Shown in pieces: positions 16,758 to 25,563 of a stretch of DNA of 64,000 bases. Position numbers and translations under genes: made by a program. The DNA is from an uncultured Eubacterium sp. (GTDB lineage Bacteria > Bacillota > Clostridia > Lachnospirales > Lachnospiraceae). The DNA lies in contig CAJTVR010000005.1 of assembly GCA_910580075.1 (NCBI GenBank), forward strand, positions 25,327 through 89,326. Direction: 5' to 3'. How positions within the stretch are numbered: the stretch's first letter is position 1; the number at the start of each line of letters is the position of its first letter. The notes beneath the pieces were generated by a model. That model saw nothing but the letters and a program-made list of their open reading frames with translations, was not told the DNA's origin and did no database searches.

Positions 16758-17864
16758 TCAGGATTTTTTATAATAGCTTATAAAATTGTCAGTCCGCACA
16801 GTCATATCTGCCAGCATCAAATCTGCAATGACCAGTGCAGCCATAGCCTCTACGACGACGACAGCACGCGGTACGATCACCGGGTCATGACGGCCTTTGA
16901 CATTTACAGTGATATTTTCCCCGTCTTTATTTATGGTTTCCTGCAAAGCGCTGATAGAAGGCGTAGGTTTAAAAGCAGCGCGGAAAATAATTTCGCTGCC
17001 GTCGCTGATACCGCCAAGGATACCGCCCGCGTGATTTGTTTTTTTGCACACTTTACCTTCTTCGTTATAATAAAAAGCGTCATTATTTGTCAGTCCGTCA
17101 GCTTTTGCTGCTTCAAAGCCGTCTCCAATTTCAAATCCTTTCACAGCCCCGATAGAAAAAATAGCTCTGGCTAATTCTGCATCCAGCTTTTGGAAAACAG
17201 GTTCTCCGATTCCGGCCGGAACGCCTGTAATCCGGCATTCCACGACTCCGCCGGAAGAATTTTGTGATTTTATGCAGCTTTCCAGATAGTCCTGTGCTTT
17301 TCTGGCAGCAGCAGCATCCGGCATATTCAGCGGGTTATTAGTGATTTCCGAAGCATCAAAATTTTCTGGATGAATACTGACCGGGCCGATACTTTTTACA
17401 TAGGTCAGGAAACGGATGCCCAGTGTCTGAAGCAGTTTTGCTGCAACAGCTCCGGATGCTGCGCGGCCGATAGTTTCTCTGGCCGATGAGCGTCCGCCTC
17501 CCCGGTAATCGCGGAAACCGTATTTTTGGTCAAAAGTATAATCCGCATGGCCCGGACGGTAATAGGAGGCAATTTCCCGGTAATCTGCAGAGCGCTGGTT
17601 TTTATTATAGACTGCCATGGAAATCGGCGTTCCGGTGGTGCGCCCTTCAAAAACGCCCGATAAAATTTGCACGGCATCGTCTTCCTTTCGCGGGGTGCTG
17701 AATTTTGTCTGCCCCGGCTTTCTGCGGTTTAAATATTCCTGAATGTCGTCTTCGCACAGAGCAAGCCCTGCAGGGCATCCGTCCACGACGACGCCGACTC
17801 CTGGTCCGTGGGATTCACCCCAGGTGGTTATTTTAAAAATTGTTCCGAAAGTTGAACCTGACAT
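16758..17864 (-). CDS. aroC: Chorismate synthase
   Basis: 368 aa, full length for the family. It carries the known signatures GESHGPGVGVVVDGCPAG near the N-terminus, RSSARETIGRAASGAVA in the centre and GRHDPVIVPRAVVV near the end. It converts EPSP to chorismate, the last common step of aromatic amino acid synthesis, using reduced FMN. AAGGA lies upstream of the ATG. No other shikimate gene is near, so it stands alone here. Confidence 0.97.
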   Translation of the reverse strand: MSGSTFGTIFKITTWGESHGPGVGVVVDGCPAGLALCEDDIQEYLNRRKPGQTKFSTPRKEDDAVQILSGVFEGRTTGTPISMAVYNKNQRSADYREIASYYRPGHADYTFDQKYGFRDYRGGGRSSARETIGRAASGAVAAKLLQTLGIRFLTYVKSIGPVSIHPENFDASEITNNPLNMPDAAAARKAQDYLESCIKSQNSSGGVVECRITGVPAGIGEPVFQKLDAELARAIFSIGAVKGFEIGDGFEAAKADGLTNNDAFYYNEEGKVCKKTNHAGGILGGISDGSEIIFRAAFKPTPSISALQETINKDGENITVNVKGRHDPVIVPRAVVVVEAMAALVIADLMLADMTVRTDNFISYYKKS

Positions 17865-17965
17865 AGCTGTAATTCCTTTTCTTTCTAGGTAAATTTATTT
17901 TGCGGGTTTTCTGGTTTTACACATGCTGCAGTATAGTTAAAAGGTGATCTGCACAAATTTTCCGG

Positions 17966-18034
17966 CTTTGCAAAGACAGCAGTTTACTCTGTCAGAATTA
18001 CTTTCTTTGTAAAGACAGCAGTTTAGCCTATCAG
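17966..18034. repeat. 30-bp direct repeat at 3' end of ATPase gene
   Basis: Copies at 17966-17995 and 18005-18034 share CTTTGnAAAGACAGCAGTTTA and a TCAG end, with about four differences. The right copy covers the stop codon of the minus-strand ATPase gene, so the left copy looks like a tandem duplication of that gene's 3' end. Confidence 0.6.
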
Positions 18035-19708
18035 TACTTCTTTTCCGCAAAAGGCAAAGCCGTAATGAAAAATCTGATCTTTTTGGAATCCCCGGGCAGT
18101 AAGCTCCGTGTCATATTTTTTCGCCTCGATTTGCTGGTGGGCAGCTTTTACAGTATCACAAAGAGATGTTTCTTCTTCGGCATCATATACTTTAAATTCG
18201 AGGATAAAAGCAGGGTCATGTTTTTCATAAGGCTCAAGCATCACATCATATCTGCCAAAACCGCTTTCACGGTTTGATGTGATCCGGTACCGGTTTGACA
18301 GCTCTGCAGTAAGTCCGAGCACAAATCCATGATAAAACCGTTCCGGTTCGTTTTTCACGGAAGGATGCGTTCCGGAATCAAAGGAGCTGAAGGTAAGCAG
18401 CGCTGTTTCATTCATATAGCGGTTCATGGCTTTTAAATCACGCTCCAGCAGAGCTTTGACAAATTCGTGATAAGGTACGTCTTCGCTGGAAAACCAGTCT
18501 TTGATTAAATCTTCAAACATCATACGCACTTCACGGTTTGTCAGTTCCAGACAATAAGTAAAACGGCCTGAATGACTGTCAAAAACCCTTTCGCGCACTT
18601 TAAGATACCCGCTGGCTAAAAGCAGGCTCCATATGGCAGAGCGCTTTTTTTGAAGCTGGCTGAAAATGATTTCTTCATCCAGCTGCGTATACAGAGGTTT
18701 TTCACTCAGAAGATCTTCTAACATCATTTTGGTCTGCGTATTTCCCTGGCGCAGCAGGCTGCTGATGAGCTCATTGGAGCTTGAATTGGCCCAGTACGGA
18801 GCAAACTGCCCAGTCTTTAAAAAGCAGGTAACAGACCATGGATTATAAATACTGGCAAGGCTGCCAAATGTAAATCCGTCGTACCAGGATTTTACCATGC
18901 TTTTCTGAGCAGTCATGCCAAAGGCTTTAAGCGCCTGTGTGACCTCTTCTTCTGTAAAACCAAACTGCCGGCAGTACATTTCGGAGGTTGTTGTAATAAC
19001 AGTCAGATTATTTAAATCCGAAAAAACAGATTCTTTGCTGATTCTTGTAACACCTGTTAACAGACTGCGTTCCATATGGGGATTGGTTTTAAAAGAGGCA
19101 TGTAAAAGCAAACGCATAAATGCCATCATCTGTTCCCAGTATCCATGGACATACGCTTCCTGAAGCGGTGTATCATATTCGTCTAGAAAAATCAGCACTT
19201 TTTTACCATAGAAACGGTGAAGCAGTCCTGACAGCTGGCTGATAGCGTAAGCGGCAGCAGTTTCTGTCATAGAAATACGGATAAGTCCGAACAGCTCCTT
19301 TTCTTTGGGGGTTAAAAAATTTTCTTCTATCAGAAATTCATACTCAGCATAAAGCTGCATGAAAAGCAGATTTACAGCTTCTAAAGCGGCTTCGTAAGTC
19401 CGGCATTTCAGGTTTGCAAAACTGATAAAAAGAACGGGATAACTTCCCTGGAGCCTGCGGTATGACAGGTCATCCCACACAGACAGCCCTTCAAAAAGTT
19501 CGCTGCAGCCCTGATACTGATTGGAAAAAAAGCATTTCAGCATGCTTAAATTCAGCGTCTTGCCAAATCGCCGGGGACGTGTAATCAGCGTTGCTGTATC
19601 TGCATTCTCCCACCATTCTTTGATGAAACCGGACTTGTCTATGAAAAAATAATGGTTCCTGCGCAGGTATTCAAAATCCTGTCCTCCGAGAGCGATGGTC
19701 TGTTTCAT
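18023..19708 (-). CDS. AAA-ATPase-like / PD-(D/E)XK nuclease-domain protein (DUF1703 type)
   Basis: 561 aa from the ATG at 19708, with GGAGG 8 nt upstream; the frame extends 38 codons further without support. The N-terminus MKQTIALGGQDFEYLRRN is typical, followed by FFIDKSGFIKEWW, a modified P-loop RPRRFGKT and a Walker-B-like VLIFLDEYDTPLQ. The C-terminus has a PD-(D/E)XK-like motif, GRYDVMLE ... AFILEFKVY. Proteins of this type are common in gut Clostridia and Bacteroidetes; their role is unknown, with suggestions of nuclease or mobile-element origin. Confidence 0.85.
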   Translation of the reverse strand: MKQTIALGGQDFEYLRRNHYFFIDKSGFIKEWWENADTATLITRPRRFGKTLNLSMLKCFFSNQYQGCSELFEGLSVWDDLSYRRLQGSYPVLFISFANLKCRTYEAALEAVNLLFMQLYAEYEFLIEENFLTPKEKELFGLIRISMTETAAAYAISQLSGLLHRFYGKKVLIFLDEYDTPLQEAYVHGYWEQMMAFMRLLLHASFKTNPHMERSLLTGVTRISKESVFSDLNNLTVITTTSEMYCRQFGFTEEEVTQALKAFGMTAQKSMVKSWYDGFTFGSLASIYNPWSVTCFLKTGQFAPYWANSSSNELISSLLRQGNTQTKMMLEDLLSEKPLYTQLDEEIIFSQLQKKRSAIWSLLLASGYLKVRERVFDSHSGRFTYCLELTNREVRMMFEDLIKDWFSSEDVPYHEFVKALLERDLKAMNRYMNETALLTFSSFDSGTHPSVKNEPERFYHGFVLGLTAELSNRYRITSNRESGFGRYDVMLEPYEKHDPAFILEFKVYDAEEETSLCDTVKAAHQQIEAKKYDTELTARGFQKDQIFHYGFAFCGKEVLIG

Positions 19709-19748
19709 TGCGGCTGCCTCCATGAAATCTGGAAAATGGTTTTCATTT

Positions 19749-19777
19749 ATTTTACATGGCATTTGATGGCATGTCAA
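19749..19777 (-). promoter_or_regulatory. Consensus sigma-A promoter for the ATPase gene
   Basis: On the minus strand TTGACA, a 17-bp spacer and TAAAAT end about 40 bp before the ATG at 19708. The spacer holds a direct repeat ATGGCAT-N3-ATGGCAT (read on +) that could be an operator. Confidence 0.6.
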
Positions 19778-20036
19778 TGAAAAGAACATAATTGGCACTG
19801 GTAAAATAGGAGAATGGAACAAAATTATATATTAGCAGAGGATACGTATAATATAGAAGCAGAACGCATTTTGAAGAAGATGTGTTCTGTTTTTTTACTT
19901 TTTTCATTCTGTATATCAAAATGGTCTTATTTGAATGCAGTTTTTGGGAAATTTGTGGAAAATACACAAAAAAAGTATAAAAAAATAAGTATTTTCATAT
20001 CAAAAAATGGAAAAGAAGGTAATTGCTTCTTTGGTG
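19778..20036. other. AT-rich intergenic region before cluster 1
   Basis: No gene is supported. A 78-codon + frame at 19814-20050 has a ribosome-like AGGAG only 1 nt from its ATG and resembles nothing known. The stretch is strongly AT-rich and ends in the cluster 1 promoter. Confidence 0.5.
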
Positions 20037-20065
20037 TTGTAAAATACTAAAATTTGATATAGAAT
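20037..20065 (+). promoter_or_regulatory. Promoter of polysaccharide cluster 1
   Basis: TTGTAA (20037-20042), a 17-bp spacer and TAGAAT (20060-20065). The 16-bp core TTGATATAGAATACTT around the -10 (20054-20069) occurs exactly, on the opposite strand, inside the switch before cluster 2 (43159-43174) and at the window end (63973-63988). That recurrence makes it more convincing than a second candidate (CTGACT/TATAGT) at 20109-20136. It points into the Wzz-like gene with a leader of about 120 nt. Confidence 0.65.
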
Positions 20066-20190
20066 ACTTATGGTCACTATTTTAATAATAAATATAGACT
20101 AATAGAAGCTGACTGGGTTTTTAAAACAAGTATAGTGTACATGAGAAATAAGAATAGATCAAGAAATACATAGATACTAGGAGAAGAAAT

Positions 20191-21615
20191 ATGATTGTAA
20201 ATGATGACTGGAAGAAAACTGATGATATAGAAATAGATCTGGCAGACCTGCTGAAACAGCTCTGCATGCAGTGGAAACAGATTTTACTCTGTGCGCTGGC
20301 ATTTGCCGTGCTTGCCGGGGGATACGGGTATGTAAAAAATAAAAGCACTGCTAAAGTGCAGAATACAGACGCGGTACAGGACATTGAACTGACACCGGAA
20401 GAAGAGCAGGGCGTCCAGTCTGCAGTGCAGCTTTACAGGGAAACCGCCGGACTGGAGCAGTATCTGGAAAATTCCCTGCTGATGCGGACTGACCCGTACC
20501 ATAAGCACAAAATATACCTGCTTTACAGCATTGAACAGGCAGAATGGCGGGAAGTGCAAAAGATCACAGAAAGCTATTTAAGTTTTGTGGTAAACGGCGG
20601 TGCTGCGGATGCCCTGCAGAAATCCGGCAGAGAATGGGAGATGGATAAAAGCTATCTTATGGAAATCATGACGGCGTATCAGAGAGTATACAGTTTTCCG
20701 TTCCAGATTACAGCGGATGATGCCGCAGAGCGTGGCATACAGACGGAATCAGTTTTTTATGCAGAGCTGACAGGGCCGGATGAGAAGACGGCTGGGAGTC
20801 TTGCAGATGATATGCAGAAGGTGCTGGAAGATTATTCTGCAGCAGTAAGGGAGCGGGTGGGAAACCATAAACTGAAACTGCTTCATGCAGAACATTCTGT
20901 CACGGCAGATACCGGCCTGCAGGCCCAGCAGCACGACAGACGGACACAGCTGGCATCGAACCGTGCAAATTTAAAGGCAGCGGTGGATGCCCTGAATGAC
21001 GGACAGCTGGCAGTGTACCACAGGGAAGCCGGGACAGAAGATGAAAAAACGGAAAAAGGCGCTGGCGGAAAAGAGAACGGGAAGCTGGATAAAAGCGGGA
21101 TGCAGGATGCTTCTGCCGCCCTGGCAAAGTATATCATTTTCGGCCTGGCCGGCGGGATTTTTGTATACTGCGGCATTTTCGGATGCCGGTATCTGTTCCG
21201 GGATACAGTGAAAAGCGAAGAGGAAATGAAAAATCTTTATACATTTCCGTTTTACGGCAGCGTTCCTTTTGAAAAACAGACAGACGGGAGGCTGGTAAAC
21301 AGAATCAGGCTTGCCTGTCAGAAGCAGGGAATTACAAAGCTGTGTGCAGCTGCTGATTTTTCTTTTTATACATGGGAAAAAGAAGGCATGGAAAGCATTG
21401 CCCGGCAGCTTGAGAATTCCGGGATACATACCGTTATTGCGGATGATGCCGGCAGCAATACCGGCCTGTGGGATACGATGGCAGAAACAGGGAATGTGCT
21501 TTTGGTATGCCGGATCGGCACAACAACGCACCGGATGATTGATGATGCAATGAGGTTTTACAGGGAAAACGGCATTTCCGTAACAGGAGCCGTAGCGTTT
21601 CAGGGGCACAGATAG
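20191..21615 (+). CDS. Wzz-like chain-length/polysaccharide co-polymerase protein (cluster 1)
   Basis: 474 aa. The cytoplasmic N-terminus ends in EIDLADLLKQLCMQWKQ, followed by a membrane helix near 33-50, a long extracellular alpha-rich part, and a second helix near 313-333 (YIIFGLAGGIFVYCGIFG). The C-terminal domain (SEEEMKNLYTFPFYGSV ...) resembles the Rossmann part of bacterial tyrosine kinases but has no Walker A motif. Such proteins set polymer length in Wzy-type synthesis. It is the first gene of cluster 1 and is closely paralogous to the product of 43898-45328, which opens cluster 2. Confidence 0.8.
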   Translation: MIVNDDWKKTDDIEIDLADLLKQLCMQWKQILLCALAFAVLAGGYGYVKNKSTAKVQNTDAVQDIELTPEEEQGVQSAVQLYRETAGLEQYLENSLLMRTDPYHKHKIYLLYSIEQAEWREVQKITESYLSFVVNGGAADALQKSGREWEMDKSYLMEIMTAYQRVYSFPFQITADDAAERGIQTESVFYAELTGPDEKTAGSLADDMQKVLEDYSAAVRERVGNHKLKLLHAEHSVTADTGLQAQQHDRRTQLASNRANLKAAVDALNDGQLAVYHREAGTEDEKTEKGAGGKENGKLDKSGMQDASAALAKYIIFGLAGGIFVYCGIFGCRYLFRDTVKSEEEMKNLYTFPFYGSVPFEKQTDGRLVNRIRLACQKQGITKLCAAADFSFYTWEKEGMESIARQLENSGIHTVIADDAGSNTGLWDTMAETGNVLLVCRIGTTTHRMIDDAMRFYRENGISVTGAVAFQGHR

Positions 21616-21670
21616 AAAAACCGGACAGGTCTGCGGGAGTCTGAAGGCTGCACAGACAGAGAAGGGGACA

Positions 21671-21712
21671 TATGAATGCATGCGGGAAAGACATTATGAA
21701 TGCATGCGGGAA
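21671..21712 (+). repeat. 18-bp perfect tandem repeat, 24-bp period
   Basis: TATGAATGCATGCGGGAA occurs at 21671-21688 and 21695-21712. It lies in the 294-bp gap (21616-21909) between the Wzz-like gene and the first glycosyltransferase. The same gap after the paralogous Wzz gene of cluster 2 has only one related word. I see no gene or terminator in this gap. Confidence 0.7.
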
Positions 21713-21909
21713 GGAGCCTGAGATATGAGAGATATCGCGGGGCGGCGAAGCATGCCCTCTGTCGGATGCGGATAGATCAGAAAATATACAGATACCGGCT
21801 GTAAACATGGCAGGTTTTGAATGCCGTTATCCTGAATGTTTTATAAAGACGGAAATTATGCTGCCTGGCGGATATGGCAGAAAGAATTATGAAAGGGGGA
21901 GCAGGGGAA

Positions 21910-22920
21910 ATGGAGGGCAGTTTAAACGGCAGGCGTGTGCTGCTGGTTTCGCTTTCTGGCTATAGCGACGGAATCCTGAAAAAATTAAAAGAGCTTGGCG
22001 CTGAAGCGGATCTGATAGCTGACAAGCCGAATGACGGTTTTTTCTGTAAAGCGCTTGGACGGTGCCAGGCCGGATTTTACCAGGAAGTGCTGAACTCCTA
22101 TTACAAGAAGGAGCTTGCACCGTTAAAAAAGCGCGGCTATGATACTGTCATTTCTATCCGCGGCGAGTATACGCCGGTTAAGACACTGAAGCTGCTTAAA
22201 TCGTATTACCCGGACAGCAGGCTTATTCTGTATATGTGGGACGGGCTGCATAAGCTTAACACAAAAGGGATAGAGACAAAATGGCCGTATTATGACAAAG
22301 TATATACTTTTGACCGCATGGATTATGAAAAACATAAAAAGGAATTAAACTTTCTCCCGCTTTATTATTATGAGGACTGCATTCCGGACAGGATGCCGCC
22401 AGTGAACAGCAGTCGGTTTAAATATGACCTTTCGTTTATCGGGACAGGCCATGACGACCGCATACGGATTGTGAAAAATGTGATGGAACAGTGTGAAAGC
22501 AGCGGGCTGCGCTGTTTTTCCTATTTTTACATGCCGCATCCGGCGGTTTACCTGAAAGACAAGGCGCTGAACAGGGATTTTAGGGGTGTTGCAAGATCAG
22601 ATATCCGTTTCCGGAAGGTTCCGTTTCAGAAGCTGTACCAGATTTATGCCAATTCAAAATGCATCATTGATGTGGAGAATGCCGGGCAGCACGGTCTTAC
22701 AATGCGCAGCATGGAAATACTGGGGCTGAAGAGAAAACTGGTTACAACAAACAGTGATATTGTAAACTATGATTTCTATCATCCAGACAATATCCTGGTT
22801 CTGGACAGGAAAAATCCTGTGATAGACACGGAGTTTTTTAAGACACCGTATAAAGTACTGGATGAAAGGATTTATGAAAAATACAGTCTCAGCAGCTGGA
22901 TTCTGGAACTGCTGAAATAG
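21910..22920 (+). CDS. Glycosyltransferase (CgeB/GT1-like, GT-B fold)
   Basis: 336 aa from the ATG at 21910, with AGGGGGA and AGGGG upstream; in-frame ATGs at 21874 and 21889 are alternatives. The core begins RRVLLVSLSGYSDGILKKLKELGAEADLIADK. The C-terminal part has NSKCIIDVENAGQHGLTMRSMEILGLKRKLVTTN, the pattern of the CgeB-like glycosyltransferase C-terminal domain where the nucleotide sugar binds. It probably adds one sugar of the cluster 1 repeat unit at the cytoplasmic face. The donor is unknown. The gene is G+C-richer than the later genes of the cluster. Confidence 0.65.
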   Translation: MEGSLNGRRVLLVSLSGYSDGILKKLKELGAEADLIADKPNDGFFCKALGRCQAGFYQEVLNSYYKKELAPLKKRGYDTVISIRGEYTPVKTLKLLKSYYPDSRLILYMWDGLHKLNTKGIETKWPYYDKVYTFDRMDYEKHKKELNFLPLYYYEDCIPDRMPPVNSSRFKYDLSFIGTGHDDRIRIVKNVMEQCESSGLRCFSYFYMPHPAVYLKDKALNRDFRGVARSDIRFRKVPFQKLYQIYANSKCIIDVENAGQHGLTMRSMEILGLKRKLVTTNSDIVNYDFYHPDNILVLDRKNPVIDTEFFKTPYKVLDERIYEKYSLSSWILELLK

Positions 22921-22952
22921 TAAATACAGACAGCAGCATGAAAGGAGCAGCT

Positions 22953-23813
22953 TTGAAGATACTTGTAACCGGGGCAGGAGGATACCTCGGAAAAGGGGTG
23001 GTAAAACAGCTTCTGGACGACGGGATGGAAGTTACAGCCACGGACATGAAAAACAGTTTTATAGATGCAAGGGCAGATATAAAGCCTGCCGATCTTTTTG
23101 CAGTAAAAGACCCGTACCGTTATTTCGGGCAGCCGGATGTCCTGCTGCACATGGCATGGAGGGACGGGTTTGTGCACGGCTCGGCAAGCCATATCAGCGA
23201 CCTGCCGAAGCACAGCGCGTTTATAAGCAGCATGATTGATGCAGGAATCGGGCGCGTGGCCGTCATGGGCTCCATGCATGAAATCGGCTTTTATGAGGGA
23301 AGCATTAATGAATCCACGCCCTGCAATCCCCAGAGCCTCTACGGCATCAGCAAGAATGCGCTGAGAAGAATTGTGGAATTAAAGTGCAGGGAGAAGAAAT
23401 GCGGGTTCCAGTGGCTGAGAGGTTTTTATATCGTGGGAAACACGGAAGACGGCAGTTCTGTTTTTTCTAAAATTGCACAGGCCGTCCGCAGGGGGGATGC
23501 AGAGTTTCCGTTTACGATGGGGTTAAACCAGTTTGATTTTCTGGACTATGATGTTTTCTGCAGGTATGCTGCCGATGCTGTGGAGCAGGATGAAGTTGAC
23601 GGAATCATCAATATCTGTTCCGGCCGTCCGGAAAAGCTGGCAGACCGGGCAGAAAGGTTCATTGCAGAGAACGGATTCCGTATCAGGCTGGATTACGGGG
23701 CATTCCCGGACAGGCCGTATGATTCCAGGGCCGTGTGGGGCGATGACCTGAAAGTCCGTATGGTGGAGAAGCGCAGGCAGAATCCGGACAGCGGGGAGGA
23801 CAGGCCATGCTGA
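22953..23813 (+). CDS. NAD-dependent epimerase/dehydratase (extended SDR)
   Basis: 286 aa from a TTG at 22953, which has AGGAG 5 nt upstream; the in-frame ATG at 22938 has none. The NAD-binding motif is TGAGGYLG near the N-terminus, and the catalytic YxxxK is YGISK. It would modify a nucleotide sugar (epimerisation, dehydration or reduction); the substrate is not evident. It overlaps the next gene by 7 bp, so the two are translationally coupled. Confidence 0.8.
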   Translation: MKILVTGAGGYLGKGVVKQLLDDGMEVTATDMKNSFIDARADIKPADLFAVKDPYRYFGQPDVLLHMAWRDGFVHGSASHISDLPKHSAFISSMIDAGIGRVAVMGSMHEIGFYEGSINESTPCNPQSLYGISKNALRRIVELKCREKKCGFQWLRGFYIVGNTEDGSSVFSKIAQAVRRGDAEFPFTMGLNQFDFLDYDVFCRYAADAVEQDEVDGIINICSGRPEKLADRAERFIAENGFRIRLDYGAFPDRPYDSRAVWGDDLKVRMVEKRRQNPDSGEDRPC

Positions 23814-24397
23814 AAAACAGGTATTCATTTTCGGAATTTCTGAAAACGGCATATTCCCTGGTGCTTACAAAACTGACGCTGCCGCAGGCAAGACTGGTGC
23901 GCAGGCCGGTGTATATCCGGGGGAAAAAATCCCTGGGCGGGGCAGAGAACCTGACAGCCGGAAGGTTCTGCAGGTTTGACCTGGACGGGAGAAAGAAAAC
24001 GCTTTACATCGGGGAAGGATGCGAATTCGGGGACATGACGCATATCGTCGCATTAAGGAAAGTCGTGATCGGGGACCATGTGCTCGCGGCATCCAAATGC
24101 TTCATCAGCGATACCAGCCATGGCGTTTATAAAGGAATGATGCAGGACAGGCCGGGCGAACCGCCGGGAAAACGGAAGCTGGCAGCAGTTCCCGTAAAAA
24201 TAGGAAACAACGTGTGGATCGGAGAGAACACTGTGATTCTTGCAGGCGCTTCCATCGGGGACGGATGCATTATAGGCGCTAACAGCGTGGTATGCTCAGA
24301 CATACCTGCGGGCTGCATTGCAGCCGGGGTGCCGGCAGAAGCCATAAAAAAATATGACAGAAGAACTAAAAAGTGGAAAAAGATAAATGAAAAATAA
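23807..24397 (+). CDS. Hexapeptide-repeat acyltransferase (WbbJ-like)
   Basis: 196 aa. A left-handed beta-helix is shown by hexapeptide-type runs such as VKIGNNVWIGENTVILAG and ASIGDGCIIGANSVV, and by a typical SDTSHG segment with a likely catalytic histidine. The C-terminus GCIAAGVPAEAIKKY is typical of O-acetyltransferases acting on polysaccharides. It overlaps its neighbours on both sides (7 bp and 11 bp). It probably acetylates a sugar of the repeat unit from acetyl-CoA. Confidence 0.85.
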   Translation: MLKNRYSFSEFLKTAYSLVLTKLTLPQARLVRRPVYIRGKKSLGGAENLTAGRFCRFDLDGRKKTLYIGEGCEFGDMTHIVALRKVVIGDHVLAASKCFISDTSHGVYKGMMQDRPGEPPGKRKLAAVPVKIGNNVWIGENTVILAGASIGDGCIIGANSVVCSDIPAGCIAAGVPAEAIKKYDRRTKKWKKINEK

Positions 24398-25493
24398 AGT
24401 GATTGTGGTTTCCGGAATCAACCTGTTTGAAGGAGGCCCGCTGAGCGTATATAAAGACTTTCTGGATGCGCTGGTTTCGGCGGGCGTGGCAGCGGATAAC
24501 TGGATAATCCTGTATGTGCATAAAAAGGAGCTTTTCGCGGATTACGAACAGCATGCCAGGATTGTGGAACTGCCGGAATCCAGAAAAAATTATCTGCGGC
24601 GTCTTTACTATGAGTATATCTATTTTGCAGGGATCAGCAGAAAGCATAAGATTGATTACTGGATATCCCTGCATGATATTACTCCCGGTGTCAGGGCCGG
24701 GCATTTATATACCTACTGCCATCAGCCGGCACCGTTTTACAGGCCGGACAGGACAGACTGGAAATACAGCAGGAAAGTGTGCGCATTCGCCCTGCTTTAC
24801 AGGTATTTATATGGAATCAATATCAGAAAGAATGACGCGGTGGTTGTCCAGCAGAACTGGATAAAAAAAGAATTCATGAGAATCTACGGAATAGAAAACG
24901 TGATAACAGCCAGGCCGGAAAGAGGCCTCAGCATGGCAGAAGCAGACAGCGGGAACGCAGCAGCTGCAGAAAACAGGCCGTATATTTTTATATACGCCTC
25001 ATACCCGAGGAGTTTCAAAAATTTTGAAGTTGTATGCGAGGCATGCAGGCGTCTGGGAAGCAGGCCGGATTACCAGGTGTACCTGACCCTTAAGGGAGAC
25101 GAAAATCCGTACAGCCGGTATTTATACAGGAAGTTCGCAGACCTGAAACAGATTAAATGGCTGGGAATCCTGCCAAGGGAGGAACTGTTCCGCCGCTACC
25201 GGGAATCGGACTGCATGATATTTCCTTCCAAGCTGGAAACATGGGGACTGCCGGTAAGCGAATACAGAATGACGGGAAAACCTGTAATTTTAGCAGATCT
25301 TCCATATGCACATGAAACAATAGGGGAATATGGAAAGGCATGTTTTTTTAACTGCCGGGATGCGGAACAGCTGGCCCGGATTATGAGGCGGGTAATGAAG
25401 GGAACATATGTATTTTCCAGGCATCCGGCACCTGAAAAGCCGGATGCAGAAAACTGGACTGAGCTGTGTCATCTGATATTTAAGGAAGAATAG
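24387..25493 (+). CDS. Glycosyltransferase family 4-like
   Basis: 368 aa with the GT-B fold. The N-terminal domain starts VIVVSGINLFEGGPLSVYKDFLDAL. The C-terminal nucleotide-sugar domain has IYASYPRSFKNFEVVCEA and SDCMIFPSKLETWGLPVSEYRMTGKPVI with the family's ExxGLP-type motif. It is predicted to transfer a sugar onto the lipid-linked repeat unit. It is the last gene of the G+C-richer 5' portion of cluster 1. Confidence 0.85.
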   Translation: MKNKVIVVSGINLFEGGPLSVYKDFLDALVSAGVAADNWIILYVHKKELFADYEQHARIVELPESRKNYLRRLYYEYIYFAGISRKHKIDYWISLHDITPGVRAGHLYTYCHQPAPFYRPDRTDWKYSRKVCAFALLYRYLYGINIRKNDAVVVQQNWIKKEFMRIYGIENVITARPERGLSMAEADSGNAAAAENRPYIFIYASYPRSFKNFEVVCEACRRLGSRPDYQVYLTLKGDENPYSRYLYRKFADLKQIKWLGILPREELFRRYRESDCMIFPSKLETWGLPVSEYRMTGKPVILADLPYAHETIGEYGKACFFNCRDAEQLARIMRRVMKGTYVFSRHPAPEKPDAENWTELCHLIFKEE

Positions 25494-25563
25494 ATGCAGC
25501 ATGCGGGGACAACGGGCATAATCAGGCGAAGGATAAGGAAAGGGTATACATGAGGATGGAAAA

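Noticed and set aside
19814..20050. 78-codon + frame before cluster 1
   Set aside because: Its ribosome-like site is only 1 nt from the ATG, the product is AT-rich-biased with no family look, and it overlaps the cluster 1 promoter.
20109..20136. Alternative promoter CTGACT / TATAGT, 16-bp spacer, before the first Wzz-like gene
   Set aside because: Weaker hexamers and spacer than 20037-20065, whose core recurs at two other polysaccharide loci.
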